Below are positions 45,923 to 58,992 of a stretch of 64,000 bases of DNA, one piece after another; the stretch's first letter is position 1; the number at the start of each line of letters is the position of its first letter. The DNA is from Limonium bicolor (taxonomy: Eukaryota > Streptophyta > Magnoliopsida > Caryophyllales > Plumbaginaceae). Location of the stretch: positions 111,007,588 through 111,071,587 of the forward strand of contig CM041777.1 of the NCBI GenBank assembly GCA_023374045.1, read 5' to 3'. The notes under the pieces are model-generated. The model was given only the letters and a program-made list of their open reading frames with translations. It had not been told where the DNA came from and did no database searches. Made by a program: the position numbers and the translations under genes.

Positions 45923-46570
45923 CTGGATCGTGGCGTAACGACTGGGCCCCATGCCATATCTGATGCGGTGATTCAGTCCACCATAGAAACACTCCACTAA
46001 GATCTCATCTGAATATCCCAAGCCTGGAAGTACACGAAGTAGAGCAGTGAACGCCGAGTAGTATTTGTCTACGGTCATCCCCTCGGTCTGCCTTAGGGTG
46101 TCTAGCTCAACTCGCTTCTTGGTCCGGAGGTGGGCGGGGTAGTACTTATCCCTCAACAACGCAGTGTAAGCATCCCATCCAAATGTGTGGTCGGCTAGGT
46201 GAGCATCCTTCACAAGCTTCCACCAATCGCTCGTTGACTCTCGTAGGTAATAGGCTGCGAGTCTGACCTTAGCCTCAGCCGAAACATTCAAGGTGTCGAA
46301 GGCGGTCTCTAGGATGCTGATGTAGTTCTCTAAGTAGGTGGGGTCCGTCTCTCCTCGGAACTCAGCTGGTCGAAGGTCTGCTAAGCTCTTCACCCAGTTT
46401 GTCTCCCTAGGTGGGTGAGGCTGTGGTGGCGGTGGTGCCTGCTGGGCTCCTGGCTGGAAACCCATGTGACCTAGGGCCGCTGCTACTATCTTTGCTATGG
46501 TCTGCCCTGCAGCCATGCTATCTTGCTCCATGTGGCCACGGCCTCGTCCTCGACCTCGTCGTCCAGACAT
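45923..46570 (-). CDS. Tekay gag exon 1, capsid core
   Basis: The ATG at 46570 opens an Arg/Gly-rich start (MSGRRGRGRGRG), then the Retrotrans_gag core: PAEFRGETDPTYLENY, AAYYLRESTSDWWKLV, FTALLRVLPG and FYGGLNHRIRY. It ends at the intron A donor. The 180-bp leader to the primer site at 46763 precedes it. This exon has no stop. Confidence 0.88.
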
Positions 46571-46751
46571 CTGAAAATGTCGTTGTTAGTTTAGAACATT
46601 CACAAGAACTTACTGCAAGTTATTATTGCCCTTGCTAGCGGTTTAAATTGGTAAAGTCGTGCCTCACATTACTAACCCTTAACCCCGTTTCCCAAATTTA
46701 GGTTTTCCTATTCTCGGTACTTCTCTGTTCCAGCCATCAGAGGACAACTAC

Positions 46752-46763
46752 GCTCTGATACCA
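46752..46763 (-). promoter_or_regulatory. Tekay primer binding site
   Basis: On the minus strand, TGGTATCAGAGC lies five bases after the 5' LTR end (46769). It is complementary to the 3' end of plant initiator-Met tRNA. Confidence 0.92.
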
Positions 46764-46768
46764 CTTTC

Positions 46769-49700
46769 TGTAACACCCCCGATTAACCAAACCGTAGTCC
46801 GAACGATGCGCCAAACGATGATACAACAAGTCTAAACAGCGGAGTCACAGTTCCAACCGGGTGTCACAGGCGCCAACCACCCACGTGGTTGACACAACAA
46901 CACCATCAATACTAAGCTGCGGTCTGAATGACTGGAATTAAAACCATAACCAAATCCAAGTACAAACGGGAAATACAAACCAAGTACCGAGAGTCTACAT
47001 CATAAGTTCTTACTTAAATTACACAAACCGAAACATACAACCAGGGGTTTAGTGTTACATTATCTCAACCCATACATTAAAACATACTACATAAGAGTCT
47101 TGCCCATATGGACTACCCCTATGGTAGTCACCCTGCCTACTCTCCGCCTGCTTCCAGTTTCATACCTGTAAAAATAAAGGACTCAGCAAAACTATGCTGA
47201 GTATGAATTTGTGTAGCCCGCATGTTACCGGGCCACACGACTACTTGGTCGAATATGATTAAGTCCAATTTGCATGCTATAATAAAGCAATAACACCCAA
47301 CATACAACATCAACATAGCAACACCCAATATACAACATCAACATAGCAACACCCAACATATTGGGCATAGAGTTAACAACAAGCACTACACGCATGTAAA
47401 ACAAGTCGAGCTTATAAGAGAATTTGAATAATGATGATCCTCACAGTGGGATCATTCAACGTGGAGTGTTTTCATTTCTTTTTCCTTTGTTTCCATCATG
47501 TGTACTTCTCTTTCTCTTTCTTGCACCAGGTCTGGGGATGTAGGTTAGTTCCCGTGACCATATAGTATAGGTGCTTATCTTTTCTTACTTCTTTATGGAT
47601 TAATTGTGAGTTCTCTTACCACCGCACGTTAGAGGACGTCTCCTCCATAGCTTATTCCTCCATTCCCGGCGTCGTACGTCGAAAGGGGTCATCTTTAGAC
47701 CCCAGGTTATGCTCTCCAATTAGCGATCGATCCTCCAATCCCGACGTCATGTCGAGAAAGAGGGGTCATCTCTGGACCCCAGGTCATGCTTCCCAAATTG
47801 CAATCTTCCAATCCCGGCGTCATATGTCGAGAGAGAGGGGTCACCTCGGGACCCCAAGATGTGCTCCACATTAGTCGGTCGAAGGATCTAATGCAGATAC
47901 CAACTCCCGAGCATTTCATACCGCGCGGCCCGAGGTGTTGTCTTCCCGGGTTGTTCTCATGTTTTCACCAGTTGATATTTGCTCTTCATTATCATTAATG
48001 GATAGACACCATAGTGGGTGTCATGGTACGTCCTCAATGGTTAGAGAGGAGTTCCCCGTAATGGAATTTTCTTTGTTTTCATAGTTCACATTGTCTCATC
48101 TCAAATTCCATAAACGAGAAGGGACTAAACTACTGTGTGTGCGCAAATAATATGCAACAATGATATAGCAAGCATATAACACGATAAGCAAGCAATCTAA
48201 TTTCATGCTTTAGTCTTATGGTCTTTTTCACACATAGCACACAGCAAACAAGCCGCGTAACACGGCAACATACGAACCACACATGTCCATACCTTTTTCG
48301 CAAGTACGGGTTGCCTCACACACGGGGTTCCCGGTCGGAGTTCGCTACGGCCCTAGCGTTAATTAAAAACAATGTGTCAGTTTATTATTTCATGTGACGA
48401 CACTTAATATCGTATGTTATTCCCTAAGTATATTGTTAAATGTTTAGTTTATATTAACCCTTAAAACTTCACGTGTATTTGTTCTAGGCTTATCTTACTC
48501 CTAGGACATTCATATCTTTGTTTTACACGTTGACTAAGTCCTTTTTCCTTAGTTATGTTTTAGAGCATCTTAAGCGTTATTTATGTAACAAGTTTATATA
48601 AGATATATAACTTGTCTAATGTGTATTCCTCCTTATCTAAATAGGTGAGCAATGTTTTAACCCTTGTATAATGATAATGTAGACCATAGAATACCCCTAA
48701 CACCCATTTATACAGAAGTCCAAAGTTTATAAAACCGCAACATAAGTTTAGTGTTTAATCTTACTTAACCTCTCCTTTAGTATGTCAACCCATGTTTATT
48801 TTCCCTAAACGTTTCTTCACACACAATCAGGTGAATTAGGTTTGTTTTGGGTTCATTGATAAACTAACATCTCACTCATAATATTCCTGTAACCTAGCTA
48901 TACAGAACAACACTAATATTGGAAACCGAGACAACCAACTCCATGTTTCGTTGTGTTTCTTGTTCCTAGTTAATTCAGCCGAGGTTTAAAACTTGCCCAC
49001 AGTTTCTACCCCACTATATATGGGTGTTATCAAGGTTTTAAACTCAAGATTAAATCAATAAAGCACTCACTAACCTCTGTACTCAATTATACAGAACAGC
49101 AGCTGTTGCAAAAACTGAAACCGAAAACAGTGCAGTACACCTCTATTCCCTCCCTTGTGCCAGTAGTTAATTGATTCCTAAATTCTCAAGTGAATTTGCC
49201 AACTTAGTTTACCTCTCAAATAATGTTCCGTGTTCATACCTAAGACACTATAACACTTCTACTACCTCAGAAAACCTGTTACACAGAAACAGAAAACTGA
49301 AACACAAAGTGGGTATTCTTATTTTCTATCTTTCTTTCTTTCCTGTGCATTTACGTCTCTGTCTTCCAAAACTCTCCCAAAGTGCTTACTTAATTTGTTA
49401 CGTGTTTTTAGCAAGGTCTCTAACTTATGACAGACCCACAACAACGAGGGCCACTCCTCTGAAAAAGAAACTCCTCACACAGAACCTGGAATGTTGCAGA
49501 AACAGAAAAGGCTGATACCGACTTACTATCCTCTATTCTTCTCTTTGTTTACAGATTGTCTTCTATTTCTCCCAAACTCATTTTAGCCACTCTGTTAAAC
49601 ATCTCAGTATGTTTGTTTTTCTTTTAAACTTCAGACAACTCAAGACAACAAGTAACATAACTGATAATGCTCCTCACCAGTAATGAAAAGAAATCGAGTA

Positions 49701-52470
49701 CAGAAACTGGAAGAAGAGACAGAACCCACCAGATGTGAGCTGTTGCATTTACTTACTGTTGTTTTTCTTCCCCGATTATTAACATGGCCTCCAACCTCTT
49801 CCTAAATTATTAACTCTCGTAGTCTGGTGTATGCTCAAGTTTTAGGTGCCTCACAGCCCCAAGGTAACACAGACCACAACCCTGATAATAGTCCTTTTTT
49901 TTTCACAGAACAGAAACTGATATCTTCTGTTTCCTTCTGTTAATTTGCTTCGGTTACCTAGTCTATATCTTAGTTTTCCTTAACTATTTTAGTTACCTAA
50001 TTGTGTATTCTATTACAGTTCTAGCTCTAAGACAACCCAAGACACCAAGTCAAGGTTACAGAAAACCATCCATACTGAACTAAGAGTTCTAAAAAAACTA
50101 ACCCATCTGAAACAGAAAACTGGTATTGATCTTTCATTCCTCTCTTATTTTCCCTCATTGTTCTTTAACCAGGCTTTCACTTCTACCTAAACCTTTCCCC
50201 GCCTACTAAAAGTTTCATCAGGAGTTTAGGTCCAAAGCTAACCCACAACAACAAAACTACACCCAGAGAAGTTAATATGCAGAAAGCACAGATTTTCAGA
50301 AACTGAAGTTAATGTATTTTCTGTTATCGATCTCTCGGTTTCTTTTAATTTGATTTCTGGTTTGCTCACTTAGTTTCGGGTTCTATTAACATTTTAACCC
50401 CAACAATAGCAGTCACACCCCTAAGAAGTTCATATACAGAAAACATATATTTCTTTCAGAAATTGAACTGATATATCTCTTCTGTTACTGCTTCTTCTGC
50501 TCTTTTATTGTAATGTCTGTTTCTGTTTTCTTTTCTTTTCTGTTTTCTTTTCTTCTTTCACATTCTCAAGCCTAAGTACTCAGTCAGGAGCATTATAAGT
50601 TTGCATTTGTACTAGCCACTCAAAACAGGCCCAACACAACCTGTCACAATACTGAAACTCTCCTTTACTGAGATGGTGAATTTCAGAAGCTAATCCTATT
50701 GATATACTCTCTTTGCTTGCTTACAGATTGGTTTGACTCTTTTTCCTAATGTGGCTAGGACTTAAATAGGTGCATTAGTAATCTATCAGTTTCATCATTA
50801 AGTCAGTAGGATTCTGATAACAGTGCTGAAGCTTAATTACACAGGAACAAAGTCTTAGAGAGTTATATAACTGAAGCAACAGAACTCAATATGTTGATGT
50901 TGTGTTTTTTTTTTCGAAGCATTAGTTTAGTAGAGCTCACCAGTGAGTGTCTAGGCAGTTTCTCTTGGACTATTTCTTTGTTGCCCACAGGACTTCAACT
51001 CCTTGATCAGTCTACACAGCTGAGAAAGTTTTTATCAAGTAGTCAGGCCGATTCAAATCAGATAGACAGATCATGGAACTGGTAAGAGGTTTACCTGGTT
51101 TTATGATGTGTTTAGAAACATAAATGGGATTTTCCCCCTGGAGAGTCTTGGCACTATCCTTGAGTTATTTCACAAGTATTGTCACGCAAGCAATGAGGAG
51201 GGAAATGGTTAGACCTTAGAGAACCTCAGATACTAAAGGAAGAGAATAACAGAACTGGAAATCCCACGGTATTCATTTTCTTTCTCTCTGAACCCATAGC
51301 CTCACCTTAGCAGCTCCTCGAGGAGAATTTGCTTTTAGAAGTTTCCCAGGACTCCAGCAGTGAGTGAGGGTTGCCGGGCTTGCGTAAGACAGAAAAGGAT
51401 TAGAGAAGTTCATGTTGGTATTATCGGGCAAGAAAAACATTCACAAACGGAGAGGAATGCAGTACAGCAACTCTTACCTTGGGTGCTAGAATCAGAGAGG
51501 GTGAAAGAAGTTCCTGCCCATGCAGAACGATACACAGCAAGGAGAGTGGAGGAGATGGTCTATGGGTTTTGAATAAAATGGCACAAAGCACGGGAGACCA
51601 ATGCAGTGTGTGGGATTTGTAAAACATGGTTCTGGTGCATAAAATTTTGAAACTAGAAAAAACAGACCTTGTCTGTCTACTGCAACCACGACGCTACTGA
51701 GAGTGGGAGTGGGAGTGGGGGAAATAATTACTAGATATGAGAGGTGGTTTCAGGTTACACAGATAGCGTGGGGAATTCCCTGCAGAGCATAAGCTTGTCA
51801 TCGTTTTTTTATTCCCACGCATTACAGAGGGACTGAGAGGGCGGGAGATTTAGGAGGGGACAAGAATTGAGTGTTCTCAAGTTACAAGAGACATGGGCGT
51901 TAGAAATAAAATAGAAACTGTCGCCTGAGTTTTCCTCTGGTTCATAGTTATTTTGTTCGATCAGTAGCTACACCGAGGAAGGAGACGGTGTACAGAGGTA
52001 TGTTTGTTTCATCTCTTTTTGTTTTTGTAGTACTTAGTTAATTGATACTAGTTTTTATTTATGGGTATCATTACCGAATTCGAGCATAGCTCAACCGGTT
52101 AAGACGTTCACTAGGCATACGAGAGGTACGGGGTTTGAACCTCAGCGGGAGCGTATCTGCTCCTTTTTTTTTCTTTTATAAGCTATGCACATGTTCATTT
52201 GTATATATGTACGACTATATATTATATCGTGTTATTATTAGATTTTTTTTTCTAACGAAGTTATGCGACGGTATGTTTACTTATTTACAACGTTACAATA
52301 TCGTAATGTTACGTACAGTATTTTTGTACAAGTACGTGACTATATTGATATATAACGTCGTCACGCGTTCGGACATGTATATATACTAAATTAATTGTTC
52401 ATACATATTTTATGTCCGAATTATAAAACGCGTTATGTTTTTATGCGTTTCAATGTTCAGGGGTGTTTCA
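46769..52470 (-). repeat. Tekay 5' LTR (5,702 bp)
   Basis: This is the partner of 6755-12454 with the same ends, tandem repeats and tRNA-like unit. Differences are scattered substitutions and short indels. Short frames have no domain. Confidence 0.96.
52078..52172 (+). other. tRNA-like Pol III unit in LTR, right copy
   Basis: The A box at 52087-52098 is identical to the left copy. The B box has one change (GGTTTGAACC). The hairpin and nine-T terminator (52164-52172) are kept. Confidence 0.65.
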
Positions 52471-52475
52471 CTGTT

Positions 52476-53880
52476 CATCTTCCATCGTGCTCAAAAAGCG
52501 TACCCAACTTTAACGATTCCATAATGACCCCACCACACCTGAAGCCACACGTGCCCAGATAGAGTTTATGATCACACTGTTCCAGAGTTCCACATCAGCT
52601 TGGACATCCTGATAATTCCAGGGCGCTCTTTGCCACATCATCAGGCCATTTTTTGTCACAACTGCAATACAGCTGAGGGAATCCCATGAGACCGTAAGTG
52701 TGGGCCACTTTACGTTTTACTTTCCTTGACCGAATGTTTTGTGTCTCCTAGGTAGTGTTCCACCAAAAACTGTTTTTCTGTCTCAATTATTTCCTTCATA
52801 TTATGCCATGACGCATCATCTTCTCCGGGCTTTGCATCGTTTGGACTACGTCGCCTCTCGGACTAGGTTTAGTGCCGCCACACCTGCGCGGTTATCCCCC
52901 AGTCCTCCGACCAGATTTCGATAATTCCAATCTTGTACACTGTGTTGTCGAACATGCCATCACTTCTTCATTAATTATGTTCAACTTTCAGTTTCAATAG
53001 TTGCAAACACATCGAAAGTTATCGGGTAGGGCATTAAAATCTGTTTCGATTTTCCACCACTTTCCCAATTTGCAGTAGTATGTTTCTTGCGGTATTACAT
53101 TACCAAGCTTGAGGTGGGATTCCTCTGATGCAACACACGTTATTCGACTGGGATGACTGCTTCTTCCTTCCTCAATGTTATCTCCCAATTTCCTGCGTGC
53201 CTTTCCATGTTTGGATGAAAGTTTCCTTAACCATCTCATTGCAAAATATAACAAAAAATTCATATGCTGATCTGGCTACTACGTGCTCTATTCCATTATG
53301 ATGCGCTAGCATGTTCAGCATCTGCCTCCAAAGACAATTTCTGTTTCGTGCAAACAACAATGCTCAGATCAAGTCTTGGAATGAGGAGATCTGATGGTGT
53401 CAGCCTGGTCATGATTGGGGCGTTCTCCTTGCATGTTTGTGACACATCACCTGATGTCTACACCCATGCCATCCGTCTTGTTCAAATTGTCTGAGGAACG
53501 TCATGAGGTGTCTGTGCCATCGGCGGGGGGTGAGGCGGGGACGGTGATAGGGGAGGTCGATAGGTTGGCCTAAAGTGGTTATTCCTCTATCTTGAGCGGC
53601 CTTGCTATTTGGGTAAAGATTCTCATCCCATCGACCAGAGTCCGTTTGTCCCCAAGACAGCTCTCTCAACCAGTTCTTTGCGCCCATACCCATAACGCAT
53701 ATCTAGTGTTAGTCGCTATGCGTCTCTTAGTTGGCCCGTGGACTTTTATGATCATTCCAAACGGCTTGAATATCTTCCACAGAGTGCCTAAGGTAGTATC
53801 TCGGTGTAAATTGTATTGTTGCTCTGTCCTCTTCCTCCGAGTGAAACATTATGCGCTGTCTGATGGATTGAAGAGAAGGT
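52476..53880 (-). pseudogene. LINE ORF1-like remnant with RRM segment
   Basis: Minus-strand pieces include, at about 53820-53700, TLGTLWKIFKPFGMIIKVHG followed by TKRRIATNTRYA, which fits the first half of an RNA recognition motif. An RRM at the start of ORF1 is known in the BNR clade of plant L1 LINEs. Further pieces (KHGKARRKLGDN at about 53200, RAPWNYQDVQADVELWN at about 52630-52570) have many stops and no clear match. The Tekay element interrupts this sequence, and a frame continues at 6754. Confidence 0.5.
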
Positions 53881-54034
53881 ATATACAGCTGCTTGCTTTC
53901 TCTGGTATATTAACTATATTTATTCGTCAATGATTATTATATTGGCAATACACCTATGTATGTACATCTTCCACTCCAAATCACCTTCAATTTAACTTGT
54001 TTTATATTCGTCATATGCAACCTTATATGCCACG

Positions 54035-54217
54035 TCAAGTAATTGACATCCGAGCGGTGGAGGCTAGAGTAGGGGACGGAAGGTCCTGAATTCGAAACCT
54101 CTTGCAATCCACTTTGGTGTATTGCATGCGAACATGTCCGCGGATTATTCTTTGTGTGATTTACCCGGTTGGTATGTATTGCAAGCGAGCATGTCCGCCC
54201 GCCATTAAAAAAAAAAC
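54035..54217 (+). mobile_element. SINE-like repeat
   Basis: A tRNA-like head has an A-box-like GAGCGGTGGAGGC (about 54052) and a B-box-like GAATTCGAAACC (54088-54099). The body contains GCGAGCATGTCCGC-type sequence twice. The 3' end is a run of ten As at 54207-54216. I found no flanking duplication, so the limits are approximate. Confidence 0.45.
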
Positions 54218-55077
54218 TTGCAGCTAATAATGGGACTGAAATGTATGTACGTACTATGTTAGTTATGTATATCTATCGTATTAAAATTTATAAGCCAAAC
54301 ACACGTACGGCAGGCTTTCTATAGTAGTTAACCTTAAAGAAATCTTTTTTTTTGACATACTGTGTGTATCGAGATGAATATTTACTGTTGTATTGATTTC
54401 CTCAAATGTACAGCGGCATATTACAATACTATATATAATAGGGTTTTTGTACATATATAAAAATTGTGTTTAAGTTATTTCTGTTATGTGGACTGTCTTA
54501 TTTATGTGGGCTGGACCGACATCATTTTCGATTGGGCCTTGTGTCTTTTACTTCCTCGTTCAAAACTGGACTAAGTGTAAGTCACACCGCGTGCGAGGGA
54601 AAGACTTGGTCATAATGTCGGCAATTGGTTAGCGGTGTGAATGAAGGAGATTTTTAGGGTTTTGTTGAGGACTCTTTCACAAACAAAATAGAAATCAAGT
54701 TCGATATGTTTGCTCTCGAGTGGAGAACCGGATTGGCCGAGAGACATAGGACGCCCAGATTATCACAATGCAAGGTGGGCGGATGAGGAAGATGAAGCCC
54801 CAAATCATCCATGAGAATCTGGAGCCAAAGGAGCTTGCAAGTGGCATGCGCTAAGGAGCGAAACTCGGCCTCAGTGGTGGATCGAGCAACCGTCGGCTGC
54901 TTTTTGGATTGCCACGAGAAAGATTACTACCGAGAAAGATGCAGTACCCAGTGGTGGATCGACGGTCCTCATGGCTGCCTGCCCTATCGGCATCGTAAAT
55001 GCCTCAAGTTGCAGGAAGTGTCGGCGGAAATAAAAAAGGTATGTTCTTTAGTCGCATAAGATACCGTAGAACAGGTT

Positions 55078-57850
55078 TTAGGGCTTTCCAATGATAATCC
55101 CGTGGTGGTGAATGTATTGGCACAATCTGTTGGCAGTAAAATTGATATCAGGCCTGGTTAGGGATAGATATTGCAATCCCCTTAATAGACTGCGAAAACC
55201 TGTAACATCCTCAAACACGGGAGATGTAGTGTCACTGAGATCAACAGTCGAGCCCATAGGAGTAGTGACTGGGCGAGACTTAGATAGTTTATCCCGATCA
55301 ACAAGGTTGGTAATGTACTGAGCCTGAGAGATGTAAGCCATGTGGAGTTCTAGTGACCTGGACACCCAAAAAGTAGTGAAGGGGTCCAAGGTTTTTGACA
55401 AGGAAATAGGTTAGACAGTTTGGGGATGAACTTGTGTATCAAGGAAAGAGTGTTTGCTGTGATAACGAATCATCGACATAGATGACAACTAGGAGGATTT
55501 CAGGACCATTATGGTAGATAAATAGAGATGTATCAGCCTTAGATTCTCTGAATCCCATGGTGATGAGAGCATCATTTAACTTAGCAAACCAGACCCTAGG
55601 GGCATGTTTTAGGCCATAGAGAGATCTTTGTAGGCATCATACATGATTAGGATAAAGAGGATGAATAAAACCTGGAGGTTGTACCATATGTATGGTCTCA
55701 TGTAACTCACTCTGTAGAAAAGCATTACTAATATCGATCTAGTGAATGGGCCAGTTTTGAGTGATGGCTAGAGATAGAATTAGGCGAACAGTGCAGGGCT
55801 TAATAACAGGACTGAATGTCTCTGTAAAGTCAATTCCGGTTGTCTGAGTGTAACCCTTAGCCACTAGATGGGCTTTCCTCCTGTCTATACTCTCATCTGC
55901 TTTCCGTTTGGTTTTAAGGATCCATTTAACCCCTAGAGGGGTTATGTTAGGTGGTTTAGGAACAAGCTTCCAAGTCCTGTCTGTAGAAGAGCTTTGAACT
56001 CCTGAAGCATAGCTTCACGCCATTCTTGGTAATGTAAGGCTTGTTGAAAGGTGGGTCATCAGGTATATGGGCTGAGGTTAGGGTAGTGGAGTGAGCTTGT
56101 GGCCAGGGTATGGTTCCACCATGTCAAACAAGAGGTTTGGAGATATTGTCTTTGCACGGGTAACCATAGGATGGAGGTTTTGAGGAGGGGGTGGTTGTTG
56201 GCTGTGTTGGTGTATAGGAGAGGGGAGGTGGGGGTGGCTGTGGTGAGTGTGTAGGAGATACGGATGACTGATTTGATAATTGAAAGGGTATAGGAGAGGG
56301 TGGTGAGGAATGTGAAGGGGAGGGACTAGGTGCTTCAGTCATTGGGTTGAGGGGAGATTGTGAGTGTGTAGCTTCAGGTGATTATGAAGGTGGTACTGAG
56401 AGAAAAGTTATGGGCACAAAGGAAGAGGGAGGTGGGGTGTGTGGAGAGAGGATGGGCAAAGGGAAAAGATGTCTGTATCAAAAAGGACATCACGAGAGAT
56501 GTAAACTCTGTTTGCTTTAGGATCAAAACATATGTATCCAGTGTGATGTCTGCTGTAACCCAGAAAAAACACATTGAGTGGATCTATAACTCATCTTGTG
56601 AGTATTGTATGGCCTCAAGTTAGGCCAACAAGCGCAGCCAAAGACCCTAAGATGGGTGTAATCAGGTATAAATTTAAAAAGCTTCTCAAAGGGGGACTTG
56701 TTGTGCAAGGTGGAGGTTGGGGTGCGGTTGATGAGATAGACAACAGTGAGAAAAGTGGTCCCCAATAGGTGTAAGGTAAAGAGGAGTGAGATAGGAGAGC
56801 CAACCCCTTATCAACAATCTGTCTGTGCAGGTTTTTCCACTATGCCATTTTGAGGGTGTGAGTGTGGGCAAGATAGTCTATGCAGAAACCCTGGTCTTAA
56901 GGAATTTAGATAGGGGCTTGAACTCAGCTACCCATCACTCTGAACTGCCTTAAGTTTGTGATGAAACTGAGCATTGACATAAGCAAGAAACTCCATGAAA
57001 GCAATAGTAGCATCAGATTTGACAGGCAGAATATATATCCAACATATTTACTGCAAGCATCAATTATAGACATATAGTAGGGCCCACCCTGAGTGGTTAA
57101 AGTGGGAGCAGGTCCCCAAATATCAACAAAAACCAAGGCAAAAGGAGTATCATAAGTAGTATCACGTAAGGGATGTGGCAGGGAATGCATTTACCCTTAA
57201 AGCAATCCTCAAATTTAGATAGGTTCTGTAAAGAAGTAGACACAGGCAGTCTATACTGATTAATAGCTAGTTTAGTAACTCTTGGTGAGGGGTATCCCAA
57301 CCGATAATGCCATGTCTGTGATGGTGCCCTAAACTGACAGATAGGTGTGGTGGAGAGGCAGCAGCTATGAGATGATAATCCTATCTTTAACCCCTCCTCT
57401 GACGAGAGTTCTCTGAGTTTGTAGATCCTTGATCAAGAAAAATTAGGTGTGAAAACTCAAAGTAAACGTTGTTGTCTTTGGCAAACTGCCTGACTGACAG
57501 AAGATTTTTATTTAGGGATGGCACATAAAATAGCTTTGATAACTGATAAACATCATTAGATAACCTCGGAGTGCCTGAGCCATGACTTTAATAGAGAGAG
57601 AGAGCATTACCATTTCCCAGAACAACCTCCTCTGTGCCTGTGTATGTTTGACTGTCCAGATTTAGGTTGTTGAAGTTGTTTGTAAAGGTGTCTATTGCTG
57701 TAGTATCTGGGTACCAATTTGGGTTAGGGAGTTGAGGTGTGGAATAGTTTGTGTAGTTTGCATTGAAGGTGTTAGGTGGTGGTGCTTGATGGACATAATT
57801 AAACCTTTGTGAGCAATTTAAGGCTGTGTGGCCAGGTTGTTAAAGATTTG
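55078..57850 (-). pseudogene. Copia pol (integrase and RT) remnant
   Basis: Integrase pieces: FALVFVDIWGPAP at about 57130, INRTPTSTLHNKSPFE at about 56720 and LRVFGCACWPNLRPY at about 56650. A Pro/Ser-rich linker lies at 56342-56124. The RT/RNase H end at 55401-55078 contains SRPVTTPM and LQYLSLTRPDI. The RT core between is readable only in fragments at about 55990-55450. Stops and shifts are frequent. Confidence 0.88.
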
Positions 57851-57859
57851 ACATTAACC

Positions 57860-58753
57860 CTAGTGTCCTGTCTGCCAGAAAAGGTAGTAGTGTACTGAAC
57901 CACGGCCACCAGACCTACCACGCCTACCTCCACCTCTCTCACTGTAGGTGTTTCTTCCTTGTTTTGGTTTGTGTAGAATTTGAGTTGGTGGTAGTGGAAT
58001 TAGCACTCTTCGAAGCTGAGTGACAGCGGGGATTTGCATTGATTCATAGGATAGGAGTGCTCCATAGAGCTGGTGAGAGGTTAATGGGTCAGGTCGTATG
58101 GTTAAATTGGTCTGGATGCTCTCATACTCAGGACCAAGTCCTGAGATAACATAGGAACAGAATTGTGAGTCTGTCAAGGGCTCACCCGCAGCTGAAAGGG
58201 TTGTAGCAAACCCTCTCATTTTGGTGAAGTACTCACACATAGTGTTACTGCCCTTTCTTGTGTTGCCTAGTTGGACTCTTACCTGCATGGCTCTGACAGC
58301 AGGGTAGTGAACGTCTCTTAAGAGTGTTCCAGGTTTTAGCAGCAGTAAACTGCCAACTACATTTCCAATTATAGAATCAGATAGAGATGTATTAATAATG
58401 GACATTACCACTGATCATATTGTCACCAGGTGGCAAATTCAGCAGTGAGAGGACTTGGCATCTCCTTTGATCCATCAATCCAGCCAAACAAGCCATGGCC
58501 TCTAAGGTATGGCTCGATCTGAGTTTTCAGGTAGGATTAATTTTGAGGTTAGTTTTGTGAAATTTGAGATGGGTGATATTAATGATGGCATGGATATTGA
58601 CAGGGCTCCTTGAGTGGCAGAGCCAGACATGCCCGTAGAAGATGATTGAGTCGAAAACATCCCTGGCATAGTGAAGTTGTCTAATGACGCACTGGAGGAT
58701 GATGACATCGTGCTGCCTGATGAAGCACTAGAGGTCAAAGACATCTTGAGCAA
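57860..58753 (-). pseudogene. Copia gag remnant
   Basis: A Ser-rich start (58753) is followed after breaks by NTMCEYFTKMRGFA, GEPLTDSQFCSYVISGL and LLSYESMQI, the Copia gag core, then a Gly/Arg-rich segment (GGGRRGRSGGRG) before the zinc knuckle. There are several stops. Confidence 0.85.
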
Positions 58754-58771
58754 GAAGAAAGGCGCTCTTCA

Positions 58772-58783
58772 GCTCTGATACCA
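58772..58783 (-). promoter_or_regulatory. Copia primer binding site
   Basis: TGGTATCAGAGC on the minus strand is the initiator-Met primer sequence. It is 24 bases from the repeat edge at 58808, farther than usual, suggesting that the true 5' LTR end reaches about 58784 and the left LTR is shortened. Confidence 0.8.
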
Positions 58784-58992
58784 TACAAGAAAACAAGACT
58801 GAGATCGTGTGTGTATCGAGATGAATATTTACTGTTGTATTGATTTCCTTAAATGTACAGTGGCAGATTACAATACTATATATAGTAGGGTTTCTATACA
58901 TATGTAAAACGCTGTGTTTAAGTTATTTCTGTTATGACTGTCTTATTTATGTGGGCTGGACCGACATCATTTTCGATTGAGCCTTGTGTCTT

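Larger units (their letters stand above)
6755..52470 (-). mobile_element. Tekay/Del-like Ty3-gypsy element, AlkB-bearing, host of nested insertions
   Basis: The two LTRs (6755-12454 and 46769-52470) start TGTAACACCCC and end GGGGTGTTTCA on the plus strand. They are flanked by the perfect 5-bp duplication CTGTT (6750-6754, 52471-52475). The element reads right to left: 5' LTR, initiator-Met tRNA primer site, gag with introns, AlkB ORF, protease, then (after a 28-kb Athila insertion) RT, RNase H, integrase, chromodomain-like tail, PPT and 3' LTR. Without the insertion it is about 17.8 kb. Chromodomain tail, iMet primer and very long LTRs fit the Tekay/Del lineage. LTRs differ by only a few bases per hundred by eye, indicating a fairly recent insertion. 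Confidence 0.95.
54361..58992 (-). mobile_element. Decayed Copia element with short LTRs
   Basis: Direct repeats at 54361-54547 and 58808-58992 (about 186 bp) share TGTGTGTATCGAGATGAATA through GGGCTGGACCGACATCATTT. A PBS lies near the right LTR. The minus strand carries Copia-order remnants: gag, integrase, RT. Gene order and the small LTRs fit the Ale/Retrofit type. No target duplication was found. The LTR edges do not show a clean TG...CA pair. Confidence 0.85.
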
